From: an uncultured Pseudokineococcus sp.
GTDB taxonomy: Bacteria > Actinomycetota > Actinomycetes > Actinomycetales > Quadrisphaeraceae
Direction: 5' to 3'
Assembly: GCF_947495735.1 (NCBI RefSeq)
Contig: NZ_CANMAA010000002.1
Coordinates: forward strand, 62,001-126,000
Length of the DNA stretch: 64,000 nucleotides
Position numbers and translations under genes: made by a program. A model generated the notes under the pieces. It worked only from the letters and a program-made list of their open reading frames with translations, did no database searches and had not been told where the DNA came from. Shown in pieces: positions 51,950 to 60,029 of the stretch (its first letter is position 1; each line of letters opens with the position of its first letter).

Positions 51950-53452
51950 TCAGCCGGTCAGCGCGTCCTGGACGGGGCCGATGGTGAAGTACAGGACGAA
52001 GGCTGCAGCCACCACCCACAGCAGCGGGTGGACGGTGCGCGCCCGCCCGCGGGCGACGGCGAGGAGCACGTAGGTGAGGAAGCCGGCCCCGATGCCCACC
52101 GTGATCGAGTAGCTGAACGGCATGAGCACGATGGTGAGGAAGGCGGGCAGGGCGATGCCGATGTCGTCCCACCGGATGCCCGTCACCTGGCTCATCATGA
52201 GGAAGCCGACGACGACGAGCGCCGGGCTGGCGGCCTCGTAGGGCACCAGGGAGACGAGCGGCGACGCCACCACGGCGACGAGGAAGGCAGCCCCCGTCAC
52301 GACGCTGGCCAGCCCGGTGCGGGCGCCGTCCCCGACGCCCGCCGCCGACTCGACGAAGCTCGTGGCGCTCGAGGCGCTCGCCGCGCCGCCCGCGACCGCC
52401 GCCAGGGAGTCCACCAGCAGGATCCGCTGGCTGCCGACCGGGTTGCCCTCCTCGTCGAGCAGCCCGCCCTCGGCGCCGACGGCGACCATCGTGCCCATCG
52501 TGTCGAAGAAGTCGGCGACCACGAGCGTGAAGACGACCAGCACGGCCGTCACGACGCCCACCGCCGCGAAGGCGCCCAGGGGGTTCACCTGCCCCAGGAG
52601 GCTCAGGTCGGGCAGCCCCAGCCACTGCGCGGGCACCTGGGGCACCGAGAGCCCGAAGCCCGTGGGGTTGGGCTCGTCGCCGCCCGACTGGCCCCCGATG
52701 TCGAAGGCCGCCTGGAGGGCGAGGGCGAGCGCCGTGGCGACGACCACGCCGACGAGCAGGGCGCCGGGCACCCCGCGCGCCACGAGGACGATCGTGAGGA
52801 GGAGGCCGACGACGAAGACCACCGTCGGCCAGCCCCGCAGCGAGCCGCCGATGCCCAGCTCCAGGGGCGTGCCCCCGCCGACCGGGGAGCGGACGAAGCC
52901 GGCGTTGACGAGCCCGACGAGGGTAAGGAACAGGCCGATGCCGACGCTGGTGGCGATCTTCAGCTGGGCCGGCACCGCGCGCAGCACAGCGCGTCGGAAG
53001 CCCGTCAGGACGAGGACCAGGATGACGAGCCCCTCGAGCACCACCAGGCCCATGGCCATCGGCCACGTCATCCCGGGCAGGCTCGCGACCCCGTAGGCGA
53101 TGAACGCGTTGAGGCCGAGCCCGGCCGCCAGCCCGAGCGGGAAGCGCGCGACGACGCCCATGAGGGCCGTCATGACGGCGGCGACGAGCGCGGTGACGGC
53201 CGCGACCGCCGGCAGGTTCGGCGCGTCGCCCCCACCGAGGTAGGTGCCGGTGGAGTCGGGCACCGTCCCGATGATGAGGGGGTTCAGCACGACGATGTAG
53301 GCCATCGCGACGAACGTCACGAGGCCACCGCGCACCTCGCGGGGCACCGTCGAGCCGCGTGCCGTGATCTCGAAGTACCGGTCGACCCGACCGAGGGGTC
53401 GCCCCGGTCCTCCGTCACGGTCGGTCGCGGCGTGCGGGTCGGTGCGGCTCAT
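51950..53452 (-). CDS. NCS2 family purine permease (AzgA/PbuG-like)
   Basis: 500-residue proton symporter for hypoxanthine, guanine or adenine. After a 40-residue cytoplasmic start, VRGGLVTFVAMAYIVVLNPLII is the AzgA-type first helix and GLAAGLGLNAFIAYG the conserved helix-3 loop. VADFFDTMGTMVAVGAEGGLLDEEGNP is the substrate-site segment, and SATSFVESAAGVGDGARTGLASV is the family signature. About 12 to 14 membrane segments. The ATG at 53450-53452 has GGAGG seven bases upstream; the longer open frame upstream is not needed. Purine salvage fits with the neighbouring nucleotide-reduction genes, but they are separate units. Confidence 0.93.
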   Translation of the reverse strand: MSRTDPHAATDRDGGPGRPLGRVDRYFEITARGSTVPREVRGGLVTFVAMAYIVVLNPLIIGTVPDSTGTYLGGGDAPNLPAVAAVTALVAAVMTALMGVVARFPLGLAAGLGLNAFIAYGVASLPGMTWPMAMGLVVLEGLVILVLVLTGFRRAVLRAVPAQLKIATSVGIGLFLTLVGLVNAGFVRSPVGGGTPLELGIGGSLRGWPTVVFVVGLLLTIVLVARGVPGALLVGVVVATALALALQAAFDIGGQSGGDEPNPTGFGLSVPQVPAQWLGLPDLSLLGQVNPLGAFAAVGVVTAVLVVFTLVVADFFDTMGTMVAVGAEGGLLDEEGNPVGSQRILLVDSLAAVAGGAASASSATSFVESAAGVGDGARTGLASVVTGAAFLVAVVASPLVSLVPYEAASPALVVVGFLMMSQVTGIRWDDIGIALPAFLTIVLMPFSYSITVGIGAGFLTYVLLAVARGRARTVHPLLWVVAAAFVLYFTIGPVQDALTG

Positions 53453-53638
53453 GCGTCCTCCGCGGGACGGGCCCGGGCCGCAGCGGAGCCGCGACCCGCG
53501 GCGGTGCTGGCGCTGGGCGGCGCTCACCTTGGCAGACGCCTGCCGCGTTCGGTCGCCCTGCCCGCCAGGTGGCGCGCGCCCCGCCGTCCGAGCTGCCCGT
53601 CACCGGCGTCGACACCTCCCGCGGGAGGAGGAGACGTC

Positions 53639-54097
53639 TCAGGCGGGGACGAGCAGCGAGTCCCCCACCGAGACCGCCGCCGACGACATCTCGTTCATCT
53701 CCTGGATGACCAGGACGACGTCGCGGACGTCCTCCCCGGGCACGGCCACCTCGTCCGCGATGGACCACAGCGTGTCGCCCGGGAGGACGACGACCTCGGC
53801 CTGCGTGGACACCGCCACCGCGGGAGCCCCGGAGGTGACGGGCGCCCCGGACGCGGCGGGCGCGGCGAGCGCCGCGGCGAGCAAGACCGTGGCCCCGACG
53901 AGCAGGAGCGTCGACACACCAAGGGTGGCGGCCAGCCGACCGCGCCGGGTCACGTGCAGCGGCCCCGGCACGGCCCTCTGCCGGCGGGCGGGGCGGGCAC
54001 GACGCTCGGGAGCGGCCACGCGGGCGGGGGGCACCAGGACGAGATGCCGACGCCGGGTCGGTGCGCTCAGCGGCGGCAGCAGGACGAGTGCGCTCAT
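53639..54097 (-). CDS. LysM-domain protein, SOS-linked cell division control candidate
   Basis: 152-residue membrane-anchored protein. An Arg-rich cytoplasmic start is followed by one membrane helix (LGVSTLLLVGATVLLAAALAAP, residues ~60-82), a short Ala/Ser/Val linker and a C-terminal LysM domain (VVLPGDTLWSIADEVA...VGDSLLVPA). Gene position, divergent from lexA, and topology match the SOS-induced division inhibitors YneA of Bacillus, DivS of Corynebacterium and ChiZ (Rv2719c) of Mycobacterium, which delay septation after DNA damage. Two tandem LexA boxes lie upstream (54189-54220). ATG with GGAGG six bases before. Confidence 0.85.
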   Translation of the reverse strand: MSALVLLPPLSAPTRRRHLVLVPPARVAAPERRARPARRQRAVPGPLHVTRRGRLAATLGVSTLLLVGATVLLAAALAAPAASGAPVTSGAPAVAVSTQAEVVVLPGDTLWSIADEVAVPGEDVRDVVLVIQEMNEMSSAAVSVGDSLLVPA

Positions 54098-54188
54098 GGA
54101 GACCTCCGGTGTGACCGCGGGCGGCGCCCGGCGGACGTGCGGGTCGAGGACGAGCCCGGCCGACAGGCGGGCGAGGAGCCCCGCTCTG

Positions 54189-54204
54189 TCGAACGTGCTT
54201 TCGA
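54189..54204. promoter_or_regulatory. SOS (LexA) box A
   Basis: TCGAACGTGCTTTCGA matches the actinobacterial LexA operator TCGAAC-N4-GTTCGA with one mismatch, 92 bases upstream of the LysM gene. Confidence 0.8.
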
Positions 54205-54220
54205 TCGAACGTCTGTGCGA
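54205..54220. promoter_or_regulatory. SOS (LexA) box B
   Basis: TCGAACGTCTGTGCGA directly abuts box A and matches the operator with two mismatches in the right half. The pair forms a 16-base-period tandem site. Confidence 0.6.
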
Positions 54221-54427
54221 TGTCTACCAGGGTGCCGGGCCGCCGTCCAGGTCGACGGCGCCGTCGGCCGTGCTCCCCGGGCGGCAGCACCTGCTCCTGC
54301 CCGACGTGCACACGCAAGCAGCGACCACCGACGACGACCGCTCTCCGGGCTCCTCGACCCGCCGCCCCTGGACCTGGAGGTCGCGGGCAGCCCCCCGCGA
54401 CGCGTCACCCGCACGGCCGCGACACGC

Positions 54428-54443
54428 TCGAACAGGTGTTTGA
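54428..54443. promoter_or_regulatory. SOS (LexA) box C at lexA
   Basis: TCGAACAGGTGTTTGA matches the operator with one mismatch and lies 20 bases before the lexA -10 box, over its -35 region, so LexA should repress its own gene. Confidence 0.85.
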
Positions 54444-54462
54444 TCACGGTGGTGTCCGTCCC

Positions 54463-54468
54463 TAGGCT
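54463..54468 (+). promoter_or_regulatory. -10 box of lexA
   Basis: TAGGCT lies 56 bases before the GTG, leaving a leader of about 50 bases with AGGAGG close to the start. The rest of the 426-base divergent gap (54098-54524) holds no gene I can support. Confidence 0.6.
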
Positions 54469-54524
54469 CGACGGGCACGGCGCGCGCAGGAGGGTGCACG
54501 CCGGCGCAGAGCTCAGGAGGCCAC

Positions 54525-55352
54525 GTGGCGCGGCGCAGGGACGACGAGGACCAGGACCGCTCGCAGGCCCGGGGCGGGAGCGCTCCGGGCGGGGACGGCG
54601 GGAGCGCCGACGCGGCCGACGAGCGCGGCGGTGAGGTGGTCGAGCTGCCGGACGCCCCGGCGGTGGACGGGCTGACGCCGCGCCAGCGCAAGGTCCTGGA
54701 GTGCATCAGCGAGGCCGTGAGCCGTCGCGGCTACCCGCCGAGCATGCGCGAGATCGGCGAGGCGGTGGGCCTGACCAGCCCCTCGAGCGTCTCCCACCAG
54801 CTGGCGACGCTGCAGCGCAAGGGCTTCCTGCGCCGCGACCCGCGCAGGCCCCGGGCGATCGAGGTCGTCGTGCCGGGCACGCCGGCGGAGGTCTCCCCCG
54901 GCCCCTCCGACGGGCCCGGTCTGCACGTGGTCGGCAGCGCCGGGGTGGACGAGACGGGGTCGGGCGACGCGCGGCCCGCGGCGACGTACGTCCCCGTCGT
55001 CGGACGGATCGCCGCCGGCGGGCCGATCCTGGCCGAGCAGGCCGTCGAGGACGTCTTCCCCCTCCCCCGCCAGCTCGTCGGCGACGGCCAGCTCTTCCTC
55101 CTCAAGGTGGCCGGCGACTCGATGGTGGACGCCGCGATCTGCGACGGGGACTGGGTCGTCATCCGCCAGCAGCCGGTCGCCGAGAACGGCGAGGTCGTGG
55201 CCGCCATGATCGACGGCGAGGCCACGGTGAAGGTCTTCCAGCGCCGGGACGGCCACGTCCGGCTCCTCCCCCGCAACGACGCCTACGAGCCCATCCCGGG
55301 TGACGAGGCCGTGGTCCTGGGCCGCGTGGTGGCGGTCCTCCGCAGCGTCTGA
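54525..55352 (+). CDS. lexA: SOS repressor LexA
   Basis: Represses DNA-damage genes until RecA filaments trigger self-cleavage. [51 protein letters not shown] is the LexA winged helix (about residues 47-97). The cleavage site is Ala164-Gly165 in RIAAGGP; the catalytic dyad is Ser199 (GDSMVDA) and Lys236 (ATVKVF). At 275 residues it is longer than E. coli LexA (202), with an acidic/Gly-rich N-terminal tail of ~45 residues and an extended linker, as in other actinobacteria. GTG start with AGGAGG four bases upstream. Confidence 0.97.
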   Translation: MARRRDDEDQDRSQARGGSAPGGDGGSADAADERGGEVVELPDAPAVDGLTPRQRKVLECISEAVSRRGYPPSMREIGEAVGLTSPSSVSHQLATLQRKGFLRRDPRRPRAIEVVVPGTPAEVSPGPSDGPGLHVVGSAGVDETGSGDARPAATYVPVVGRIAAGGPILAEQAVEDVFPLPRQLVGDGQLFLLKVAGDSMVDAAICDGDWVVIRQQPVAENGEVVAAMIDGEATVKVFQRRDGHVRLLPRNDAYEPIPGDEAVVLGRVVAVLRSV

Positions 55353-55393
55353 GGAGGTCCCTCCACCGGATCGCGCGACGGGCGCCGAGCCGA

Positions 55394-55423
55394 CGGTCGT
55401 CACCGACGACCGGGTGACGACCG
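55394..55423 (+). terminator. lexA terminator hairpin
   Basis: CGGTCGTCACC and GGTGACGACCG pair perfectly over 11 bases with an eight-base loop, 41 bases after the lexA stop. Confidence 0.7.
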
Positions 55424-55575
55424 CTCAGGGGGGTCGTGCGCGCCAGGGGCACGTCAGGCCCGTCGGCGCCGCGGGGCGTGAGCCCCGCGCGTCGACGGAG
55501 CCAGCGGCCCCGGCGCACGCGACCCACCCGTCCCAGCCGGAGCCCCGGCCCGAGCTGCCGCCCGATCGGCGAGGA

Positions 55576-56244
55576 CTACGCGGCGCCCAGCGCCTCAGCC
55601 GCGACCTGGAGGTCTGCCACGAGGCCGGCGCGGGCCTCCTCGCGCTGGTCGTCCGGCGTCCGCAGGACGGCCGAGGGGTGGACGGTCGCGACGAAGCGCT
55701 TGAGCCCCCGGGAGGTCTCGCGCTCGAGGACGCGGCCCCGCTCCTTGGTCACGCGGAAGGCCGGGCCGAGCAGCGCTCGGCCGGCGGTGGCGCCGAGCAC
55801 GACGACCACGTCGGGGTCGACGGCCGCCAGCTCGGCGGTCAGCCACGGCCGGCAGGCGGTCACGTGCCCCGCGTCCGGCGTGGCGTGGATGCGGCGGTTG
55901 CCCGGCGCCGTCTGGGTGAAGCGGAAGTGCTTCACGGCGTTGGTGACGTAGACGTCCTCGCGGGCGATGCCCGCCTCCTCCACCGCAGCCTGCAGCAGCC
56001 GCCCCGCGGGTCCGACGAAGGGGACGCCGCGCCGGTCCTCCTGGTCCCCGGGCTGCTCGCCGACGAGCGCCATGCGCCCGGTGGTCGCGCCGGCGGAGAA
56101 CACGACCTGCGTGGCCGGCTCCCACAGCTCGCAGCCGCGGCACTCGCGGGCGGCCGAGCGCAGGTGCTCGACGTCGCGCTGCGCCGGGTCGTCGGGCACC
56201 CACTGGGCGGCGCCGGGGCGGTCGGGACGGGCGGCTGCGGGCAT
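55576..56244 (-). CDS. udgX: Uracil-DNA glycosylase of the UdgX type
   Basis: 222-residue family 4-related glycosylase. CRGCELW and the later Cys residues fit the 4Fe-4S cluster set, GEQPGDQEDRRGVPFVGPAG is the active-site water-binding motif, and VTNAVKHFRFTQ follows. NRRIHATPDAGHVTACRPWL contains the extra Arg-Arg-Ile-His loop that distinguishes UdgX, in which that His bonds covalently to the abasic site after uracil removal. HPSAVLRTPDD is the conserved C-terminal motif. A leaderless promoter sits directly before the ATG. It lies beside lexA in a repair-rich block. Confidence 0.93.
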   Translation of the reverse strand: MPAAARPDRPGAAQWVPDDPAQRDVEHLRSAARECRGCELWEPATQVVFSAGATTGRMALVGEQPGDQEDRRGVPFVGPAGRLLQAAVEEAGIAREDVYVTNAVKHFRFTQTAPGNRRIHATPDAGHVTACRPWLTAELAAVDPDVVVVLGATAGRALLGPAFRVTKERGRVLERETSRGLKRFVATVHPSAVLRTPDDQREEARAGLVADLQVAAEALGAA

Positions 56245-56250
56245 GTCGGC

Positions 56251-56256
56251 ACGCTA
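56251..56256 (-). promoter_or_regulatory. -10 box of udgX (leaderless)
   Basis: Minus-strand TAGCGT, six bases, then ATG. Confidence 0.55.
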
Positions 56257-56344
56257 GGTCCGGCCCCGCCCTCGCGCGCGTCGCCGGCCCGCGCCGTGCG
56301 CCGGCCCCCGTCCCTGCCACGGGCGGTCCCTCCCACGGGCGGTC

Positions 56345-57025
56345 TCAGCGCAGGGAGCCCGGCGCGCTCGACGTCCGCCTCGTCGTCCCGCAGGTGGGAG
56401 GGGCGCCGCACGGCTCCGGCGTGGCCGACGGCGGTCACCCCGGCTGCGCCAGGGCGGTGCCGTGGGGTCGGGCACCGTGGCGGCGGCCCGCCCGGCCGGC
56501 GGGAGTCCCAGTCCCTCGAGCACCGCGTCGGCGAGCACGGCGTCGTGGTCGTCGCGGACCTCCGCCACGTCGAGACCCTCGGAGAGCTCCGGCGCCGGCA
56601 CGGCCCCGGCCCACGCCAGCCAGGTCGGCGAGACGTCGGGGCGCCGCGCGTCCCCGGCGAGGTGCGTGCCCGGCCCGCGGCAGGACGACGCGCGCTCCGT
56701 GGGGCGGCGACGCCGTCCCGGCTCCGACCGTCAGCGACCCCTGGGACCCGACCGCGACGCGCCCGACGGGGACGCCCACGAGGTCGGCGAACAGCGCCCG
56801 TGCCCGCGCCACGACGGCGTCCTACCCCGGCGCGCTCGCGCGACCGGCGACCCGGTCGTCGGGCGACGCCGCGAGCGCCGCGGGGACGGCGCGGCTGGGC
56901 AGTCCCGCGGTGGCGGCGTCGCAGCAGCCGGGGACGAAGGCGGCGCCTGCGGTGGCGAGGTGCGCGCGGCGATGCTGCCGCGCGCGCACCGGGCCGGGCT
57001 CACGGGCGGGGAGCCGCGCCGGCAC
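56345..57025 (-). pseudogene. Decayed class V aminotransferase-like gene
   Basis: Remains of a PLP-dependent class V aminotransferase (kynureninase/cysteine desulfurase-like). Starting from the GTG at 57023-57025, one frame gives GLPSRAVPAALAAS and RVAGRASAPG, then a TAG stop (56822-56824) where relatives have Tyr. The same frame continues DAVVARARALFADLVGVPVG and AVGSQGSLTV. A second frame then gives APELSEGLDVAEVRDDHDAVL and LEGLGLPP, and the third frame gives GAVRRPSHLRDDEADVERA, the family's C-terminal motif. So there is one nonsense codon, two frameshifts and a shortened middle with no PLP lysine segment. About 680 bases remain of an expected 1,050. Confidence 0.75.
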
Positions 57026-57064
57026 GGGGCCGGCTCCCGCGGAGCGGGTCGCCGGACGTGGACG

Positions 57065-57655
57065 ATGACCCCCGTGTCGACCGACCTGCGCACCTCACGC
57101 CTGCTCCTGCGGCGGTGGGCGCCCGCGGACCGGGCGCCCTTCGCGGCGCTGAACGCCGACGCCCGCGCCATGGAGCACTTCCCGGCTCCGCTGGACCGGA
57201 CGGCCAGCGACGCGCTGGCCGACCGCGCTGACGCGCACCTCGCGGAGCACGGGTGGGGCCTGTGGGCCGTCGAGGTCGCCGACGGCGAGGACGCCGGGCG
57301 CTTCGCCGGCTTCACCGGCCTCGCGGTGCCGCGGTTCGAGGCCGCCTTCACCCCGTGCGTCGAGATCGGCTGGAGACTCACGCCCTGGTCCTGGGGCCGC
57401 GGCTACGCGACCGAGGCGGCACGCGCGGCCCTGGGCGTCGCGTTCGAGGACGTGGCGCTCGAGGAGGTCGTGTCCTTCACCGCGGCGACCAACACCCGCT
57501 CCCGCGCGGTCATGGAGCGGCTCGGCATGCGCCGGGACCCCGACGACGACTTCGACCACCCGAACCTGCCGCCCGGGCACCGGCTGCGCCGACACGTCCT
57601 CCACCGTCTGCCCGCCGGGGCCTGGCGCGCCCAGCAGCCGGGCCCCGCCCGCTGA
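57065..57655 (+). CDS. GNAT N-acetyltransferase, RimJ/RimL type
   Basis: 196-residue acetyltransferase. LRTSRLLLRRWAPADRAPFAALNADARAMEHFPAPLDR is the family opening, EIGWRLTPWSWGRGYATEAARAAL the acetyl-CoA site, and FTAATNTRSRAVMERLGMRRDPDDDFDHP the C-terminal signature. The closest group acts on protein N-termini or small amines; substrate unknown. ATG at 57065; the in-frame sequence upstream runs antisense to the pseudogene and has no coding character. Confidence 0.9.
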   Translation: MTPVSTDLRTSRLLLRRWAPADRAPFAALNADARAMEHFPAPLDRTASDALADRADAHLAEHGWGLWAVEVADGEDAGRFAGFTGLAVPRFEAAFTPCVEIGWRLTPWSWGRGYATEAARAALGVAFEDVALEEVVSFTAATNTRSRAVMERLGMRRDPDDDFDHPNLPPGHRLRRHVLHRLPAGAWRAQQPGPAR

Positions 57656-57745
57656 CGGGACGCCCGAGGCCGCCAGGGACCCGCGAGGCCTCGCCGGCTC
57701 CCGCGAGGGCACGGCCCTGGCGCCGGGACGGTGCAGGATCCCGGG

Positions 57746-59932
57746 TCAGGAGTCGCCGTCCTCCGCCTCCCGTGCGGCGGCGTCCAGGCGCCGCAGCGCG
57801 CCGAGGACGACCTCCTTGTCGCTCGTCGCCCACAGCGGCGGCAGGCTCGCCCGCAGGAAGCCCGCGTACCGCGCGGTCGCCAGCCGCGGGTCGAGCACCG
57901 CCACGACGCCCCGGTCGGCGGTCGAGCGCACGAGCCGGCCCGCGCCCTGGGCCAGCCGCAGGGCCGCGTGCTGCGCGGACACGGCGAGGAAGCCGTTGCC
58001 GCCGGCGCGAGCGACCGCCTCGGCGCGCGCCGAGAGCAGGGGGTCGTCCGGGCGCGGGAAGGGGATCCGGTCGATGGTGACGAGCTGGCACGACGGGCCC
58101 GGCACGTCGACGCCCTGCCACAGCGAGAGCGTGCCGACGAGGACGCTGCTCGGGTCGGCCGCGAACTCGCGCACCAGCGTGGGCGTGACGTCGTCCCCCT
58201 GGCACAGGACCGGCACGTCGAGGCGCTCGCGGAGCACCTCGGCGGCGGCCTCGGCAGCGCGGCGCGAGGAGAAGAGCCCGAGCGTGCGGCCGCCGGCGGC
58301 CCGGACCAGCTCGGTGACCTCGTCGACGACGGGTGTGCCCGCCCCCTCGCGCCCGGGCGCGGGCAGGTGCTTCGCGAGGTAGAGGATCCCCTGCCGGGGG
58401 TAGTCGAAGGGGCTGCCGACGTCGAGGCCGTCCCAGCTCGGGCCGGGCCCGGCCGCCTCCCCGTCGGCGGGCGGCTTCCCCAGGCCCACCGACTGGGCCG
58501 CTCCCGTGAACGTGCCGCCCGTGGTGAGGGTCGCCGAGGTGAGCACGACGGTCCGCTCGGCGAACAGCGCCTCGCGCAGCAGGCCGGCCACCTGCAGCGG
58601 TGCGACCTGCAGCATCCGCCGCCCCGCGGACGGCGTCGAGGACAGGTCCGAGACCGAGAGCCAGAGCACGTCGTGCTCGGAGCCCGCGGTCATGCGCTCG
58701 GCGACCTCGTGCACCTCGCCCACGGCCGCCTTGGCGACGGCGAGGGCTCCGGCGAGCGCCTCGGTCGGTCGCTCCCCCGGGGGCGGCTTGAGCTGCCCGA
58801 CGAGCTCGCGGGCGGCGTCGCGCACGGAGCCGACCGCCAGGTGGACGAGCTCGGGCAGGCCGCGGGGGAAGCGCCCCTCCGGCACCTCGGCGAGCGCGAC
58901 CCCCAGGTCCTCCCCCGCCGCGTCCAGGCGCGCGGTGTCGGACCCGGCCTGGCGCGCCCGGGTGGCCGCCGCCGCCACCGACGCCGCGGTCAGCTGGGCG
59001 GAGACCACGGAGGTCACCCGGTCGGCCAGCTCGTGCGCCTCGTCGACGACCAGCACCTCGTGCTCGGGCAGGATCGAGCGCCCCTCGAAGGCGTCGATGG
59101 CCAGCAGCGCGTGGTTGGTGACGACGACGTCGACCTCCCGGGCGCGCTCCCGGGCCCTCTCGCTGAAGCAGTCCTCCGCCTGCGGGCACCGGCTGGCGCC
59201 CAGGCACTCCCGCGCCGTGACGGCCAGCTGGCGCCAGGCGGTCTCGCTGACGCCGGGCACGAGGTCGTCGCGGTCGCCGGTCTTCGTGGTCGTGGCCCAC
59301 TCGCGCAGCCGGACCACCTCGCGGCCGAGCCGGCTGGAGGCGCCTCCCGCGTTCACCGAGCGGCCGGGCAGGGGGGCGGGGGCGTCGAAGAGCGCGTCGT
59401 CCTCGGGGAAGCCCCCGTCGAGCTTGTGCACGCACAGGTGGTTGCCGCGGCCCTTGACGACCTGCCAGGTCAGGCGCCGCCCCAGCAGCGGCTCGAGGGC
59501 GTCCGCCAGGCGGGGGAGGTCGCGCGCCGCGACCTGGTTCTGCAGCGCCAGCGTGGCCGTCGAGACGACGACCGGCCGACGCGACTCGACCGCCCGCCGG
59601 GCCAGCGGCACGAGGTAGGCCAGGGACTTGCCGGTGCCGGTGCCGGCCTGGACGAGCAGGTGCTCCTTCGTGCGCAGCGCGGCGTCGACCGCGCGGGCCA
59701 TCACGTGCTGGCCCTCCCGACGGCTGCCCCCCAGCGCCGCCACCGCCGAGGACAGGAGCGCGTCGACCTCGGCGGGCCCCGTGCCCTCCGACCCGCGAGC
59801 GCCCTCCGACCCGCGAGCGCCCTCCGACCCGCGAGCGCCCTCCGACCCGCGAGCGCCCTCCGACCCGCGAGAGACGCCCGTCCCCGCGGCGGCGGGCGCT
59901 GACGTCGGGGCCGACGGAGGTGCGCTGCTCAC
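57746..59932 (-). CDS. dinG: DinG-like ATP-dependent DNA helicase
   Basis: 728-residue 5'-3' superfamily 2 helicase of the XPD/DinG group. Walker A is AGTGTGKSLAYL (near residue 85), the iron-sulfur cluster cysteines fall in LCVHK, ECLGASRCPQAEDC, the DEAH box is VVDEAHELAD, and C-terminal motifs include LVGTLSLWQGVDVPG and AQGAGRLVR. It unwinds forked and R-loop structures. The N-terminus carries five copies of a six-residue unit (RGSEGA). The GTG at 59930-59932 is fixed by a leaderless -10 box six bases upstream, and avoids overlap with hflX. In E. coli dinG is SOS-induced; I see no LexA box here. Confidence 0.93.
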   Translation of the reverse strand: MSSAPPSAPTSAPAAAGTGVSRGSEGARGSEGARGSEGARGSEGARGSEGTGPAEVDALLSSAVAALGGSRREGQHVMARAVDAALRTKEHLLVQAGTGTGKSLAYLVPLARRAVESRRPVVVSTATLALQNQVAARDLPRLADALEPLLGRRLTWQVVKGRGNHLCVHKLDGGFPEDDALFDAPAPLPGRSVNAGGASSRLGREVVRLREWATTTKTGDRDDLVPGVSETAWRQLAVTARECLGASRCPQAEDCFSERARERAREVDVVVTNHALLAIDAFEGRSILPEHEVLVVDEAHELADRVTSVVSAQLTAASVAAAATRARQAGSDTARLDAAGEDLGVALAEVPEGRFPRGLPELVHLAVGSVRDAARELVGQLKPPPGERPTEALAGALAVAKAAVGEVHEVAERMTAGSEHDVLWLSVSDLSSTPSAGRRMLQVAPLQVAGLLREALFAERTVVLTSATLTTGGTFTGAAQSVGLGKPPADGEAAGPGPSWDGLDVGSPFDYPRQGILYLAKHLPAPGREGAGTPVVDEVTELVRAAGGRTLGLFSSRRAAEAAAEVLRERLDVPVLCQGDDVTPTLVREFAADPSSVLVGTLSLWQGVDVPGPSCQLVTIDRIPFPRPDDPLLSARAEAVARAGGNGFLAVSAQHAALRLAQGAGRLVRSTADRGVVAVLDPRLATARYAGFLRASLPPLWATSDKEVVLGALRRLDAAAREAEDGDS
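59783..59872. repeat. 18-bp tandem repeat inside dinG
   Basis: Five consecutive copies of GCCCTCCGACCCGCGAGC (the last ending GAGA), coding on the minus strand for repeated Arg-Gly-Ser-Glu-Gly-Ala in the DinG N-terminal tail. Near-perfect identity suggests recent expansion, and copy number is likely to vary. Confidence 0.92.
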
Positions 59933-59938
59933 CGGTCG

Positions 59939-59944
59939 AGGGTA
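59939..59944 (-). promoter_or_regulatory. -10 box of dinG (leaderless)
   Basis: Minus-strand TACCCT, six bases, then GTG. Confidence 0.5.
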
Positions 59945-59960
59945 GGCGTCCGGCGAGCGC

Positions 59961-59999
59961 GACGACGCCCGCTCTCCACAGGGGGGAGCGGGCGTCGTC
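59961..59999 (-). terminator. hflX terminator hairpin
   Basis: GACGACGCCCGCTC pairs perfectly with GAGCGGGCGTCGTC over 14 bases, 31 bases past the hflX stop and just upstream of the dinG promoter. Confidence 0.85.
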
Positions 60000-60029
60000 A
60001 GCCGCGGTCGGGCCGCGGTGCGGTGAGCC

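Noticed and set aside
56822-56824. Selenocysteine or other recoding at the stop inside the aminotransferase remnant
   Set aside because: The stop is TAG, not TGA, and the frame is broken twice more downstream with the PLP site missing, so decay is the better explanation.
59783-59872. CRISPR-like array or integration repeat
   Set aside because: The units are contiguous, in frame in dinG and without spacers.
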